Shown here piece after piece: positions 1-8,589 of a stretch of DNA of 64,000 bases (positions are counted from its first letter, which is position 1; every line of letters starts with the position of its first letter). Under the pieces are notes generated by a model. The model was not told the origin of the DNA and searched no databases. It saw only the letters and a list, made by a program, of their open reading frames with translations. Source of the DNA: Pseudaminobacter soli (ex Li et al. 2025) (GTDB lineage Bacteria; Pseudomonadota; Alphaproteobacteria; Rhizobiales; Rhizobiaceae). The DNA lies in NCBI RefSeq assembly GCF_003012705.1, contig NZ_PXYL01000006.1, positions 124,001 to 188,000 of the forward strand, given 5' to 3'. The translations under genes were made by a program, and so were the position numbers.

Positions 1-2303
1 TCCAGCCGGGTGGTTGGCGTGACGTAGAAATTGATGATCGAGCCGAGTTCCTTTTCGCGCACCACGCTCAGCACCGACAGCATCGCGGGTATCATGAGCA
101 GCAGGATAGGGATGACCGCCGGCACCATCGCAACCAGGCTTTTGACGTCCGGATTGTAGCGGTAGCGGATTTCCAGCTGGAAATTGCCGACCGTCGCCGC
201 CGAGCCATAGAGCTTTCGGGCCTGCTCGGTCAGCCATTTCGAGTGCATGCCCTGCACATAGCCGCGCACCGTCTCGGCCCGCGTGGGAATGGCGCCGTCT
301 ATCCAGGCGCCGATCTGGACATCCTTGGCGCGCGCCACGTCGCGGCCGAAGCCGGGCGGTATTTCTATCGCCAGGCTCAGTTCCCCGTTGCGCATCCTTC
401 GGTCCAGGTCCGCATAATCGATTATGGGGTCCTTCTCGATGAAGTAGCGGGAGCCGGAAATCTGCTGGACGTAGTCGCGGCTGATGGTCGTGTCGTCGCG
501 GTCGAGGACGGCAAAGGTCAGGTTCTCGACATCCATGTTGATGCCGTAGCCGATGACGAACATCAGGATCACGCTGCCGACCACCGCAAGCGTGGCCCGG
601 ATGGGGTCGCGCTGCAATTCCAGTGCCTCGCGCCTCGAATAGGCGAACATGCGCCGGAAGTTGAGAAACCAGCTGGTCGACTGTTTCTGCGGCTGAGGTT
701 CCGGCTCGATGGGAACGATTGCCGGCTGGCTCGCGCCTTTCTCTTCGCCTATGGCCTCCTCAAGATAGGCTACGAAGGCTTCCTCCAAGGTGGAGGCAGA
801 CTTCTTCCTGACGATTTCCGCCGGCGTCGCGCTGACGAGCACCTTGCCCGCGTGCATGAGCGAAATGCGGTCGCAGCGCTCGGCCTCGTTCATGAAGTGC
901 GTTGAGACGAAGATCGTCACATTGTCCTTGCGCGAGAGGTCCGACAACATCTGCCAGAAGTTGTCGCGCGCGACCGGGTCGACGCCCGAGGTCGGCTCGT
1001 CGAGGATGAGGATGTCCGGGGCGTGGATCATGGCGACTGCCAGCGACAGACGCTGCCGAATGCCAAGCGGCAATGCATCCGGCAATACATCCATCACGTC
1101 GGTGAGGCCGAACCGCTCGGCCATCTCCTTGATGCGGCCGGGTATGGTCTTCGGCGGCACGCTGAAGAGCTTGGCATGCAACTCGAAATTCTGGCGAACG
1201 GTAAGTTCCGAGTAGAGCGAGAAGGCTTGGGACATGTAGCCGACGCGGCGGCGGGTCTCGATATTGCCGGTATCCACCTTCTGGCCGAAGAGGTATGCGG
1301 TGCCTTCCGTTGCCGGTAGCAGCCCGGTCAGCATCTTCATGGTCGTGGTCTTGCCGCAGCCATTGGAGCCAAGGAAGCCGAAGATCTCTCCCTGCTCGAT
1401 CTTGAAGCTGACATTGTCGACGGCGGTGAAGTCGCCGAAGCGCATGGTCAGATGCTGTGCCTCGATTGCTATTTCCTCATCGCTCTTTGGGCGCGGAGGA
1501 ATGATCACCTCCGTGTAGCCGTGGCGCTTTTCCTCGGGCAGAAGCGCGATGAACGCGGCGTCGAGCGTGGACGTACCGGTCTTCTGCAGCAGTTCGGCCG
1601 GAGAACCGGTCGCGAGCACGCGCCCGGCATCCATCGCCACCAGCCAGTCGAACCGCGCGGCCTCCTCCATATAGGCGGTGGCGACGATGACGCTCATGCC
1701 CTTGCGGCCCGTCCTGATCTCGTCGATCAGTTCCCAGAACTGGCGGCGCGCCAGGGGATCGACGCCGGTCGTCGGCTCGTCGAGGATCAAGAGGTCCGGA
1801 TCGTGGATCAGCGCGCAGCAAAGACCGAGCTTCTGCTTCATGCCGCCCGACAGCTTGCCGGCGGGGCGGTCGGCGAAGCGTTCAAGGCCCGTGCTCTCAA
1901 GGAGTTCGGTGATGCGCCGTTCGCGCTCCTGCCTGTCGTGGCCGAACAGGCGGCCAAAGAAGTCCACATTCTCGAACACGGAAAGCGTCGGATAGAGGTT
2001 CTTGCCGAGGCCCTGCGGCATGTAGGCAACTTTCGGGTACACCTCCTGCCGATGCCTTGGGTCGGCAATGTCTCCGCCCAGCACCTCGATGTGCCCGCTC
2101 GGCACTTCCCTGGCGCCTGAAATGAGCGACAGCAGGCTGGATTTGCCGACGCCGTCCGGCCCGATGAGCCCGACCATGCAGCCGGAGGGGATATCGAGTG
2201 TGACGGCGTCGAGCGCGACGGTGCTGCCGAAAAACAACGACACCGCCTGCAGGCGCGCGGCAGGCGCGGGCAGAACAGCGTCGTCGGGCGCCCGACCCGT
2301 CAT
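1..2303 (-). CDS. rbbA: RbbA/YhiH-type ABC transporter, fused ATPases plus ABC-2 permease (partial, C-terminus off window)
   Basis: About 767 residues read from an ATG at 2303, and the C-terminus runs off the left edge. Two ATPase domains come first. Domain 1 has Walker [10 protein letters not shown] (K54) and [12 protein letters not shown]. Domain 2 has GSNGCGKTT (K318) and [12 protein letters not shown], but its signature reads PLGIRQ where LSGGQ is expected, so one ATP site is probably degenerate. A linker rich in Q/P/E (about residue 540) leads to an ABC-2 permease whose first membrane helix starts near residue 567, followed by a large extracytoplasmic part. This domain order is that of RbbA, the ribosome-associated ATPase/permease that is encoded beside HlyD proteins in many Proteobacteria. 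The start overlaps the stop of the HlyD gene (ATGA), so the two are co-translated. The substrate is unknown. A drug or small-molecule exporter role is inferred. Confidence 0.9.
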   Translation of the reverse strand, partial: MTGRAPDDAVLPAPAARLQAVSLFFGSTVALDAVTLDIPSGCMVGLIGPDGVGKSSLLSLISGAREVPSGHIEVLGGDIADPRHRQEVYPKVAYMPQGLGKNLYPTLSVFENVDFFGRLFGHDRQERERRITELLESTGLERFADRPAGKLSGGMKQKLGLCCALIHDPDLLILDEPTTGVDPLARRQFWELIDEIRTGRKGMSVIVATAYMEEAARFDWLVAMDAGRVLATGSPAELLQKTGTSTLDAAFIALLPEEKRHGYTEVIIPPRPKSDEEIAIEAQHLTMRFGDFTAVDNVSFKIEQGEIFGFLGSNGCGKTTTMKMLTGLLPATEGTAYLFGQKVDTGNIETRRRVGYMSQAFSLYSELTVRQNFELHAKLFSVPPKTIPGRIKEMAERFGLTDVMDVLPDALPLGIRQRLSLAVAMIHAPDILILDEPTSGVDPVARDNFWQMLSDLSRKDNVTIFVSTHFMNEAERCDRISLMHAGKVLVSATPAEIVRKKSASTLEEAFVAYLEEAIGEEKGASQPAIVPIEPEPQPQKQSTSWFLNFRRMFAYSRREALELQRDPIRATLAVVGSVILMFVIGYGINMDVENLTFAVLDRDDTTISRDYVQQISGSRYFIEKDPIIDYADLDRRMRNGELSLAIEIPPGFGRDVARAKDVQIGAWIDGAIPTRAETVRGYVQGMHSKWLTEQARKLYGSAATVGNFQLEIRYRYNPDVKSLVAMVPAVIPILLLMIPAMLSVLSVVREKELGSIINFYVTPTTRL

Positions 2304-3370
2304 TGCGCAATCGGTCCCTGGAGATTGGCGGGCCAGTCGACATTCGGATCGGTGCGGACATAAGCGACGCCCGGCAGGCCTGTCTTCACCAACTGGATGT
2401 ATTTCTTCAGCAGGTCCGGCGAGATCTGGGCCTTGACCCTGAGCATCAGCTTCTGCCGCTCTTCCTCGGTCTCGACCGTCTTGGGCGTGAATTGCGCGAC
2501 GTCCGAAACATAGGTGGCCTTGGCGGGGATGATGTACTTGGGCAACGCGTCGAGCACGAGCCGGACCTCGGATCCGATCTGGATGCGCCCGGCCTCGGCG
2601 GTGGGCAGGAAGAACGTCATGTAGACGTCGCCCAGGTCGACCATGTTGAGGATCCGCCCGCCGGCCGACAGAACCTCGCCTTCCTGCGCTACGCGATACT
2701 GGACGCGACCCTCGCGCGGCGCTTTCAGCACGGCGTCGTTCAAATCGGCATTGATGCTTTCGATGGCCGCCTTGGCCGCATCGACCGTTGCCTTGGCATC
2801 GATCACCTGCGCCTTGGAGGCGTTGACGGCCGCATCGCTGGCGGCAAGCTGGGCCTGCGCGGCTGCAACCGCGGCCTTGGCGCCTTCGGCTGTGGCGCGG
2901 TCGTCGTCGAGAACCTGCTGGGATATCGTGTTGTTGCGGGCGAGCTTGGCGGAGCGGTCCAGACGCTTTTGCGCAACGTCGAGCTGTGCTTGGCGCTGCG
3001 CCACCACGGCGTCGGCGGCCTTGCGTTCGGCGTCACGCTGGGTGACGAGGCTTTCGGCGGTGCGAACGCCGATCTCCGCTCGCTGCAATTGCGCCTCCGC
3101 CTGGCGCAGCTGTGCTTCCAGCTGTTCGGTATCCATGCGGGCGACGACCTGGCCTGCCTGGACGAAATCGCCTTCGTTGACGAGGATCTCCTTGATGCGC
3201 CCGGGCGACTTGGTGGAGATGTCGATCTCGACCGCCTCGATGCGTCCGTTGCCGCTCGCAATGCCCGCCGGAAGTCCACGATTGTTGACTGCCTGCCAGG
3301 CGTAATAGCCGGCGATCACGGCAAGCACGATCAGGGCGGCCACCAACCAGCGCTTGATGGATGCTTTCAT
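2300..3370 (-). CDS. HlyD-family membrane fusion/adaptor protein of the RbbA-type exporter
   Basis: A 356-residue periplasmic adaptor. A single N-terminal membrane anchor (about residues 8-28) is followed by a lipoyl-like half motif ([14 protein letters not shown], near residue 70), a long Ala/Gln-rich coiled coil (about 85-215), the second lipoyl half and a beta-barrel domain. This is the YhiI-like architecture that pairs with RbbA. The ATG at 3370 was chosen because translation upstream of it is Arg-rich and lacks family character, and because the anchor then sits at the true N-terminus. The gene is first in a two-gene operon with the ABC exporter, overlapping it by 4 nt. No outer-membrane factor gene is visible before the window edge. 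Confidence 0.9.
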   Translation of the reverse strand: MKASIKRWLVAALIVLAVIAGYYAWQAVNNRGLPAGIASGNGRIEAVEIDISTKSPGRIKEILVNEGDFVQAGQVVARMDTEQLEAQLRQAEAQLQRAEIGVRTAESLVTQRDAERKAADAVVAQRQAQLDVAQKRLDRSAKLARNNTISQQVLDDDRATAEGAKAAVAAAQAQLAASDAAVNASKAQVIDAKATVDAAKAAIESINADLNDAVLKAPREGRVQYRVAQEGEVLSAGGRILNMVDLGDVYMTFFLPTAEAGRIQIGSEVRLVLDALPKYIIPAKATYVSDVAQFTPKTVETEEERQKLMLRVKAQISPDLLKKYIQLVKTGLPGVAYVRTDPNVDWPANLQGPIAQ

Positions 3371-3840
3371 TCTCGAAACCCTCCTTCGCCTGGCGGTTGC
3401 CGACAGCGCTATCAAGTCCAAGCGGGGCCGACGCCCCATATCCAACATCGATCACTAGAAGCTGCTGGCGAGAAATGTAAAACCGCAGCTCGAAAGGACT
3501 CCAACGCCGTGCCGTCCTTTGGCGTTCCCTATGCGCTTGTGACCCTCGCGGAGCGCGCGCTCTACACGACTTCGCGAGCTTGACGGGTGGGCGGAACTTT
3601 GCGGGGTGCTGGCGAGTTCTCGTCAAAATGCGCAAATTGTGGCGCAGCCAGCCAGAATCATATCTGCCCGAAACGGCAAACCTGCTGCTTTAAAGAGTGA
3701 CCCCGGGCAACGAATGGCCCGAATGAACACCGGCATCTTCCGGCACGGCCATTCAAGGTGGTCACCGTCAGGCGACCGCGCCACCCTTCGGGTGGCATGA
3801 CCTTTTGGCATGAGCACCCGTTCCGGAGGAGAAGAGTGCC
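3371..3840. other. 470-nt intergenic region between the divergent exporter operon and amino acid permease
   Basis: I see no convincing gene here. The short open frames lack ribosome sites and family features. It contains several inverted repeats: AAAGGAC/GTCCTTT (3493-3499 with 3514-3520), AACGCC/GGCGTT (3503-3508 with 3521-3526), a 12-bp palindrome at 3551-3562, and a hairpin GCCACCC-TTC-GGGTGGC at 3780-3796 shortly before the permease. The region must hold both divergent promoters, but I could not pick -35/-10 boxes with confidence. Confidence 0.5.
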
Positions 3841-5316
3841 ATGTCCATAGCTGACTATATGCACAGAAAGCCGATAGCCGACATCGTCGGCGGCTTGGAA
3901 ACTCGTACACTTGCGCCAAGCCTTGGCGCGCTAAGCATCACGGCTCTCGGCATAGGCTGCATCATCGGAGCCGGTATCTTCGTTCTGACCGGAACCGCGG
4001 CGGCGCAATTTGCCGGGCCGGGCATCATGCTGTCATTCGTGCTGGGCGGCATCGCCTGCGCCTTTGTCGGCCTCTGTTATGCAGAACTGGCGGCGCTGAT
4101 CCCGGTCGCCGGCAGCACCTATACCTACACCTATGCCACTCTGGGCGAGCTTGTTGCCTGGGTCATCGGCTGGGACCTCGTGCTTGAATACGCCATGGGC
4201 GCCGCGACGGTCTCCGTCGGCTGGTCGGGCTATATCGTCAGCCTGCTCAGGAATTTCGGCATCAACATTCCGCCGGCCCTCGCGGCGGCGCCAGGCACGG
4301 TCGCTGACAAGCTTGCCGACGGCACGGTGGTTTACGGCATCGTCAACCTGCCGGCCGCCTTCATCGTTGCCGTGCTGACCTACATGCTGGTGATGGGCAC
4401 CAGGGAATCGGCCCGGATCAACAACATCATGGTCGCCGTTAAGCTGGTAGTCGTTCTTGCCTTCATCCTGATCGGCTCGGCCTATGTCTCATCCGCCAAC
4501 TGGCATCCGCTCGTCCCCGAAAACACCGGCCAGTTCGGTCATTTCGGCTGGAGCGGCATACTGCGCGGTTCGGCGGTGGTGTTCTTCGCCTTCATCGGCT
4601 TCGACGCGGTCTCGACCGCCGCCCAGGAGGCCAAGAACCCACAGAGAGACATGCCGATCGGCATATTGGGTTCGCTTGCGATCTGCACGGTGCTTTATAT
4701 CGCGGTTGCGGCGGTACTCACCGGCATCGTTCCCTACCAGGAGCTGAACGTTGCTGACCCGATCGCCAGGGCCGTCGATGTCATCGGGCTGACGTGGTTC
4801 TCGGTGCTGATCAAGATCGGTGCCCTGGCTGGCCTGACGACGGTCATATTGGTGCTGCTCTACGGCCAGAGCCGCATCTTCTTCACCATCGCCGGCGACG
4901 GCCTCTTGCCACCGGTGTTTGCCCAGGTTCATCCCGTCCGCAAGACCCCTTGGAAGAGCCAGATACTGATCGGCTCAGTCGTCGCGATCGTGGCTGCTCT
5001 CACCCCTATCGGCATACTGGGTGAGATGGTCAGCATCGGCACGCTGTTTGCGTTCGTGCTGGTCTGCGGCGCGGTCATCTTCCTGCGCAAGAGCGATGCT
5101 GCGATTGCCCGGCCGTTCCGCACTCCCGGCGTGCCGGTGGTGCCGGTACTGGGCATCCTGTTCTGCCTGCTCCTGATGGTCGGGCTGCCTTGGGAAACCT
5201 GGCTGCGGCTGATCGTATGGCTGCTGATCGGGCTTGTGATCTATTTCACCTACGGTCGCTATCATTCGGTCCTGCGACACGAAGGAGTGCCGGCATCCCT
5301 GCGCCGCGAGGTGTAG
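3841..5316 (+). CDS. APC-superfamily amino acid permease (cationic amino acid transporter-like)
   Basis: A 491-residue integral membrane protein with about 12 hydrophobic segments. The first segment carries the APC signature IGAGIFVLTG. The PVAGSTYTYTYA and ELVAWVIGWDLVLEY stretches are typical of the CAT/YfnA branch, which imports basic or other amino acids with protons. The start has a clear ribosome site (GGAGGAG about 8 nt before the ATG). The gene stands alone. Downstream is a 9-bp stem at 5342-5369 that probably ends its transcript. Which amino acid is transported cannot be read from the sequence. Confidence 0.9.
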   Translation: MSIADYMHRKPIADIVGGLETRTLAPSLGALSITALGIGCIIGAGIFVLTGTAAAQFAGPGIMLSFVLGGIACAFVGLCYAELAALIPVAGSTYTYTYATLGELVAWVIGWDLVLEYAMGAATVSVGWSGYIVSLLRNFGINIPPALAAAPGTVADKLADGTVVYGIVNLPAAFIVAVLTYMLVMGTRESARINNIMVAVKLVVVLAFILIGSAYVSSANWHPLVPENTGQFGHFGWSGILRGSAVVFFAFIGFDAVSTAAQEAKNPQRDMPIGILGSLAICTVLYIAVAAVLTGIVPYQELNVADPIARAVDVIGLTWFSVLIKIGALAGLTTVILVLLYGQSRIFFTIAGDGLLPPVFAQVHPVRKTPWKSQILIGSVVAIVAALTPIGILGEMVSIGTLFAFVLVCGAVIFLRKSDAAIARPFRTPGVPVVPVLGILFCLLLMVGLPWETWLRLIVWLLIGLVIYFTYGRYHSVLRHEGVPASLRREV

Positions 5317-5341
5317 GACCGAGAGGTACGAACCATAACGA

Positions 5342-5369
5342 CGGGCCGCGTTCTGAAGAGCGCGGCCCG
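5342..5369 (+). terminator. Putative transcription terminator hairpin after the permease
   Basis: CGGGCCGCG at 5342-5350 pairs perfectly with CGCGGCCCG at 5361-5369, with a 10-nt loop. Only a weak T-rich tail (ATCTTGT) follows, so intrinsic termination is likely but not certain. Confidence 0.55.
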
Positions 5370-5530
5370 ATCTTGTGCAACTGGGCTTGTTGGTTAACTT
5401 CTGAACAGCGACAGGATCGATCGCTAGACGCTGTGCAATGAAATTGCTGGAGCGTGCCCGAAGAGCGACGATCAGCTTCTGTGTTTTGCCCAAGCGCGTG
5501 GCGGCTGGTGCATGGCCTTCGGCATACATT

Positions 5531-5546
5531 GTGCATATATATGCAC
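5531..5546. promoter_or_regulatory. Perfect 16-bp palindrome GTGCATATATATGCAC upstream of the MocR gene
   Basis: A perfect dyad 26 bp before the MocR-type regulator start. The preceding GCATACAT (5522-5529) recurs as GCATACAA at 7947-7954, in the oxygenase/DUF983 divergent region. This suggests an autoregulatory operator for the MocR protein, but binding is inferred. Confidence 0.5.
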
Positions 5547-5571
5547 CTATGATGACGACAATTTCGGTGCG

Positions 5572-6957
5572 ATGTCCATGAACTGGTCGCCTTCCATCTC
5601 CAAGGCCGACGGCCCGCTCTATCTGGCGATTGCCGATGCGCTGTCGGCGGATATCGCGTCCGGCCGGCTGGCTGCCGGCTTTCGCCTGCCGCCGCAGCGG
5701 GTTCTGGCCGAGCAGCTTGGCATAGATTTCACGACCGTCAGCCGTGCCTATGCCGAGGCGCGAAAGCGCGGCCTGGTGGAGGGGCGCGTCGGGCAGGGCA
5801 CCTATGTGCGGGCAAGGCGCCGGGCCGACAAGGCAGCAGCGGTTACCGGGCTCATCGACATGAGCATGAACCTGCCGCCGCGTTTCGACGATGCCGAGTT
5901 GGCCGGGCGGATGTGGGACGGGATTTCCGGCCTGCAGGCCGGCGAAGGCATCGAGCTTCTGATGCGCTATCAGGAGGCCGGGGGCACGTCGCGCGACAGG
6001 GCGGCGGGCGCTGCCTGGCTGGCGCCGCGGCTCGGCGAGATCGGCCCCGACCGGCTGCTGGTCTGTCCGGGCGCACAAGGGGCGATGCTTGCGCTGCTCG
6101 GGGCGCTGGCCGCTCCCGGTGAAACCATCTGCGCCGAAGCGCTAACCTATCCGGGTTTTCTGGCGGCTGCCGAGCATCTGCGCCTGCGTGTTGCCGGCGT
6201 TGCGATGGATGCTGAAGGGCTTATCCCGGAGGCCTTTGAAGAGCTTTGCCGCGAGCGCGCGCCGAAAGCGCTCTATTGCAATCCCACGCTGCACAACCCG
6301 ACGACGGCGACGCTGTCATTGGCTCGACGCAAGCGCATAGTCGCGATTGCGCGCGAACACAATGTGCTCATCATCGAGGATGACGCCTATGGCGCGCTGC
6401 CGCTCAATCCAGTGGCGCCCTTTGCGGCGTTGGCGCCCGACATCACCTATCACATCGCGGGCCTTGCCAAATGCGTCGCCCCGGCCCTGCGCGTGGCCTA
6501 TGTGGTTGTTCCCGAAGGCCAGAGCCTCGCCCGGCTTGCAGGCGCGATCCGCGCGACGGCAGGCATGGCCTCTCCGCTGACCATGGCCATCGCGACACGC
6601 TGGATCGAAGACGGGACGGCGCATTCGGTGCTCGCGGCGATCCGGACGGAGGCGCGCGAGCGGCAGGGGATCGTTTCACAGACCTTGCCAGCGGAACTGG
6701 TGCAGACGAACACCGAGGGTTTTCACGCCTGGCTGAAGCTTCCGGGCCACTGGAGCCGCGCCGATTTTGCCGCGCGCTTGCGCTCGGTCGGCATAGGCGT
6801 CGTCACCAGCGATGCCTTTTCGGTTGGCGGCTCGGCGCCTGATGCCGTCCGCCTCGGCCTAGGCGCCGCCCCGGATCGCGCCTCGCTCTCGATCAGCCTG
6901 GAGCGGATTGCCGAACTGCTCGATCAGCAATCGGCCATGTCGTCGATGGTGGTGTGA
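5572..6957 (+). CDS. MocR-type regulator: GntR winged helix fused to class I aminotransferase domain
   Basis: 461 residues from the ATG at 5572; a second ATG at 5578 is equally possible. Residues ~10-80 form a GntR-type winged helix (GRLAAGFRLPPQRVLAEQLG, TTVSRAYAEARKRGLVEGRVGQGTYV). The remainder is a fold-type I PLP domain, with NPTLHNPTT and IIEDDAYG followed by the Schiff-base lysine in AGLAK (K300). MocR proteins sense amines or PLP derivatives and usually control neighbouring genes. Here the 3' end overlaps the convergent oxygenase gene by 34 bp, and similar repeats lie in front of both genes. The ligand is unknown. Confidence 0.88.
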   Translation: MSMNWSPSISKADGPLYLAIADALSADIASGRLAAGFRLPPQRVLAEQLGIDFTTVSRAYAEARKRGLVEGRVGQGTYVRARRRADKAAAVTGLIDMSMNLPPRFDDAELAGRMWDGISGLQAGEGIELLMRYQEAGGTSRDRAAGAAWLAPRLGEIGPDRLLVCPGAQGAMLALLGALAAPGETICAEALTYPGFLAAAEHLRLRVAGVAMDAEGLIPEAFEELCRERAPKALYCNPTLHNPTTATLSLARRKRIVAIAREHNVLIIEDDAYGALPLNPVAPFAALAPDITYHIAGLAKCVAPALRVAYVVVPEGQSLARLAGAIRATAGMASPLTMAIATRWIEDGTAHSVLAAIRTEARERQGIVSQTLPAELVQTNTEGFHAWLKLPGHWSRADFAARLRSVGIGVVTSDAFSVGGSAPDAVRLGLGAAPDRASLSISLERIAELLDQQSAMSSMVV

Positions 6958-7883
6958 CGGGCAGGCGGGAACGGCCCGGTGAAGGGCACGAGGCGTGGCA
7001 CCCCGAGGATTTCGTTGAGAGGCACCTCGTCGCTCACGCGGCGGAACATGCCTGGCGACATCCACGGCGCATGGCCGTCGACATTGGGTGCGCCGCGCCC
7101 CTCGCGCACATCATCGATCCACAGCGTGCGGGTTTCGAGCGAGATGCGCGTCAGCCCGGTCGAATTCGGCACGCCGGCATGGGCATGCGCGCTGGAAAAG
7201 GCGATGATCTCGCCGGGTGTGATCACCACCGGCGTCGCATCGGCTACCTGCAGTTGCTCAGCGAGATGAGGGATTGCCTCGTCGGCATCGACCGCGTTGC
7301 GCCCGCCGGCCTTTGATCGCTCCAAAAGGGCGGCCAGGTCGAAGCCAGCGCTGGTGTTGGCGACCGGGCGATCCCATAGCGAGGGGTAGATCGCGAATGT
7401 GCGGCCGGCGTCGATTTCGTAGATCGGCGCCCACCAGTTCGTTTGCGCATAGAGGTTCGAGCCCCAGGTATCGCGATGGAAGGCTATGGTCGCCGTGCTG
7501 CGGGCGCGCGGCACGACGTTGTCCGGGTCCTGGTGTGGCTGGAAGCGTAGATAGAGGCTGTCGCGCGCGAGCCCTCCCGCGTCGAGCCCCGCCGCCTCGA
7601 AAACCGCGCGCCAAAGCCGCTTGACCTCGGGCGAGCGAGAAAAATCGCGCTGCAATTGCCCAAAGCGCTCGGTCTGCTGCTGGTGCGACAGGTACCTGTG
7701 AATCTCGACGGGTGAGAAGGGTGCTAATGCCTCTTCGAGGAAGGCACGGGTGAAGTCGACCAGCTCATGCATAGGCTGGAGTTCGCCGAGCCGAAGCACC
7801 TCACCGGCATAGATCCGGTCGTGAAAGTCGCGGGGCTGAAGCGATTGCGTGATGCTGGCGTACATGGATCGATCTGCGCTCAT
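6924..7883 (-). CDS. Fe(II)/2-oxoglutarate dioxygenase-like (phytanoyl-CoA dioxygenase-like) protein
   Basis: 319 residues from the ATG at 7883 (an alternative ATG is at 7865). A jelly-roll metal site can be read: HRD (H136, D138), a distal histidine in SSAHAHAGVPNS (H233 or H235), and an arginine in TRISLETRT (R246) placed to bind the co-substrate carboxylate. This is the H-X-D...H...R order of Fe(II)/2-oxoglutarate oxygenases. I do not recognise a close family member, so the substrate is unknown; a hydroxylation of an amino acid or small acid is only a guess. The gene is convergent with the MocR regulator and divergent from a DUF983 gene across a repeat-rich promoter region, so MocR control is plausible. 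Confidence 0.7.
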   Translation of the reverse strand: MSADRSMYASITQSLQPRDFHDRIYAGEVLRLGELQPMHELVDFTRAFLEEALAPFSPVEIHRYLSHQQQTERFGQLQRDFSRSPEVKRLWRAVFEAAGLDAGGLARDSLYLRFQPHQDPDNVVPRARSTATIAFHRDTWGSNLYAQTNWWAPIYEIDAGRTFAIYPSLWDRPVANTSAGFDLAALLERSKAGGRNAVDADEAIPHLAEQLQVADATPVVITPGEIIAFSSAHAHAGVPNSTGLTRISLETRTLWIDDVREGRGAPNVDGHAPWMSPGMFRRVSDEVPLNEILGVPRLVPFTGPFPPARHTTIDDMADC

Positions 7884-7939
7884 GCTGCGAATGTCGACGG
7901 ACCGAGGCCAAAAGGCCCATGTGGCACATTGCCTTGCGA

Positions 7940-7980
7940 CAATTATGCATACAATATTGCCTGCATGCAATAATTGTATG
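7940..7980. promoter_or_regulatory. Nested inverted repeats in the oxygenase/DUF983 divergent promoter region
   Basis: CAATTAT (7940-7946) is inverted as ATAATTG (7970-7976), and CATACAAT (7948-7955) as ATTGTATG (7973-7980). The block is AT-rich against a GC-rich background and lies 57-97 bp before the oxygenase start. It shares GCATACA with the region upstream of the MocR gene, which makes it a candidate MocR operator. Confidence 0.45.
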
Positions 7981-8084
7981 TCTTTTATATGCAGAATCTG
8001 ATTGCGAGGCCGCAGTTTGAGTCATATGTATGGAGCATGAGCGGCGCGCTGACCATGCTTCACGCCGCCGCGACAGAGGCGATC

Positions 8085-8513
8085 ATGACACAGAGCAGAT
8101 ATTCGGCCGAAGGCTTCACTCCCACCGACAACCCCATGAAAACCGGCATCCAGGGGCTTTGCCCGCGCTGCCAGATGGGTCGGCTGTTTTCGGGTTACCT
8201 CAAGCTCGCGCCGCGCTGCGAGGTTTGCGGGCTGGACTATTCCTTTGCCGATCCTGCCGATGGCCCCGCCTTCTTTGCGATGACGATCGCCGCCGTGCCG
8301 GCGCTCGGCTTCGGTGTCTGGTTCCAGGTGACGTTCGGCCTTCCGCTCTGGGCGCATCTGTTCACGACACTGCCGCTGACGGTGCTGAGCTGCATGGCGC
8401 TGTTGCGCCCGCTCAAAGGCTGGCTCGTGTGCTCGCAGTTCTTTCACAAAGCCGAAGAGGGTTCCATCGACTTCGAGTGGCACGCGAAGGCGAAGCAGAG
8501 CCTAGAGAAGTGA
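8085..8513 (+). CDS. DUF983 family membrane protein
   Basis: 142 residues from the ATG at 8085, preceded by AGAGG. The N-terminal part has two CxxC pairs (CPRC and CEVC) separated by about 20 residues, a zinc-ribbon-like arrangement. DPADGPAFF and two hydrophobic helices (about residues 60-80 and 85-105) follow. This matches the DUF983 family of small alphaproteobacterial inner-membrane proteins. The function is unknown, although family members are often near respiratory or cytochrome oxidase genes. An in-frame upstream extension to 7974 is possible but crosses the repeat-rich promoter region. Confidence 0.8.
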   Translation: MTQSRYSAEGFTPTDNPMKTGIQGLCPRCQMGRLFSGYLKLAPRCEVCGLDYSFADPADGPAFFAMTIAAVPALGFGVWFQVTFGLPLWAHLFTTLPLTVLSCMALLRPLKGWLVCSQFFHKAEEGSIDFEWHAKAKQSLEK

Positions 8514-8531
8514 TTTGCCGACGGTGATGCG

Positions 8532-8561
8532 GGGCACGCTGGCTAAGAGATAAGCGTGCCC
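8532..8561. terminator. Hairpin between convergent DUF983 and aminotransferase genes
   Basis: GGGCACGCT (8532-8540) pairs with AGCGTGCCC (8553-8561) over a 12-nt loop. It sits in the 76-bp gap between two converging stops, so it may act for both strands. There is no strong T-tract on either side. Confidence 0.5.
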
Positions 8562-8589
8562 TCGCGTGGTGTGATCAGGGGGCCCGGTT

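Noticed and set aside
2303-3583. Long plus-strand frame of 426 residues over the HlyD gene
   Set aside because: It is the complementary shadow of the HlyD coding region and lacks any recognisable domain, whereas the minus strand encodes a clear adaptor protein.
3780-3796. Hairpin GCCACCC-TTC-GGGTGGC as a terminator
   Set aside because: No T tract follows on either strand and no gene ends nearby, so I list it only as part of the intergenic description.
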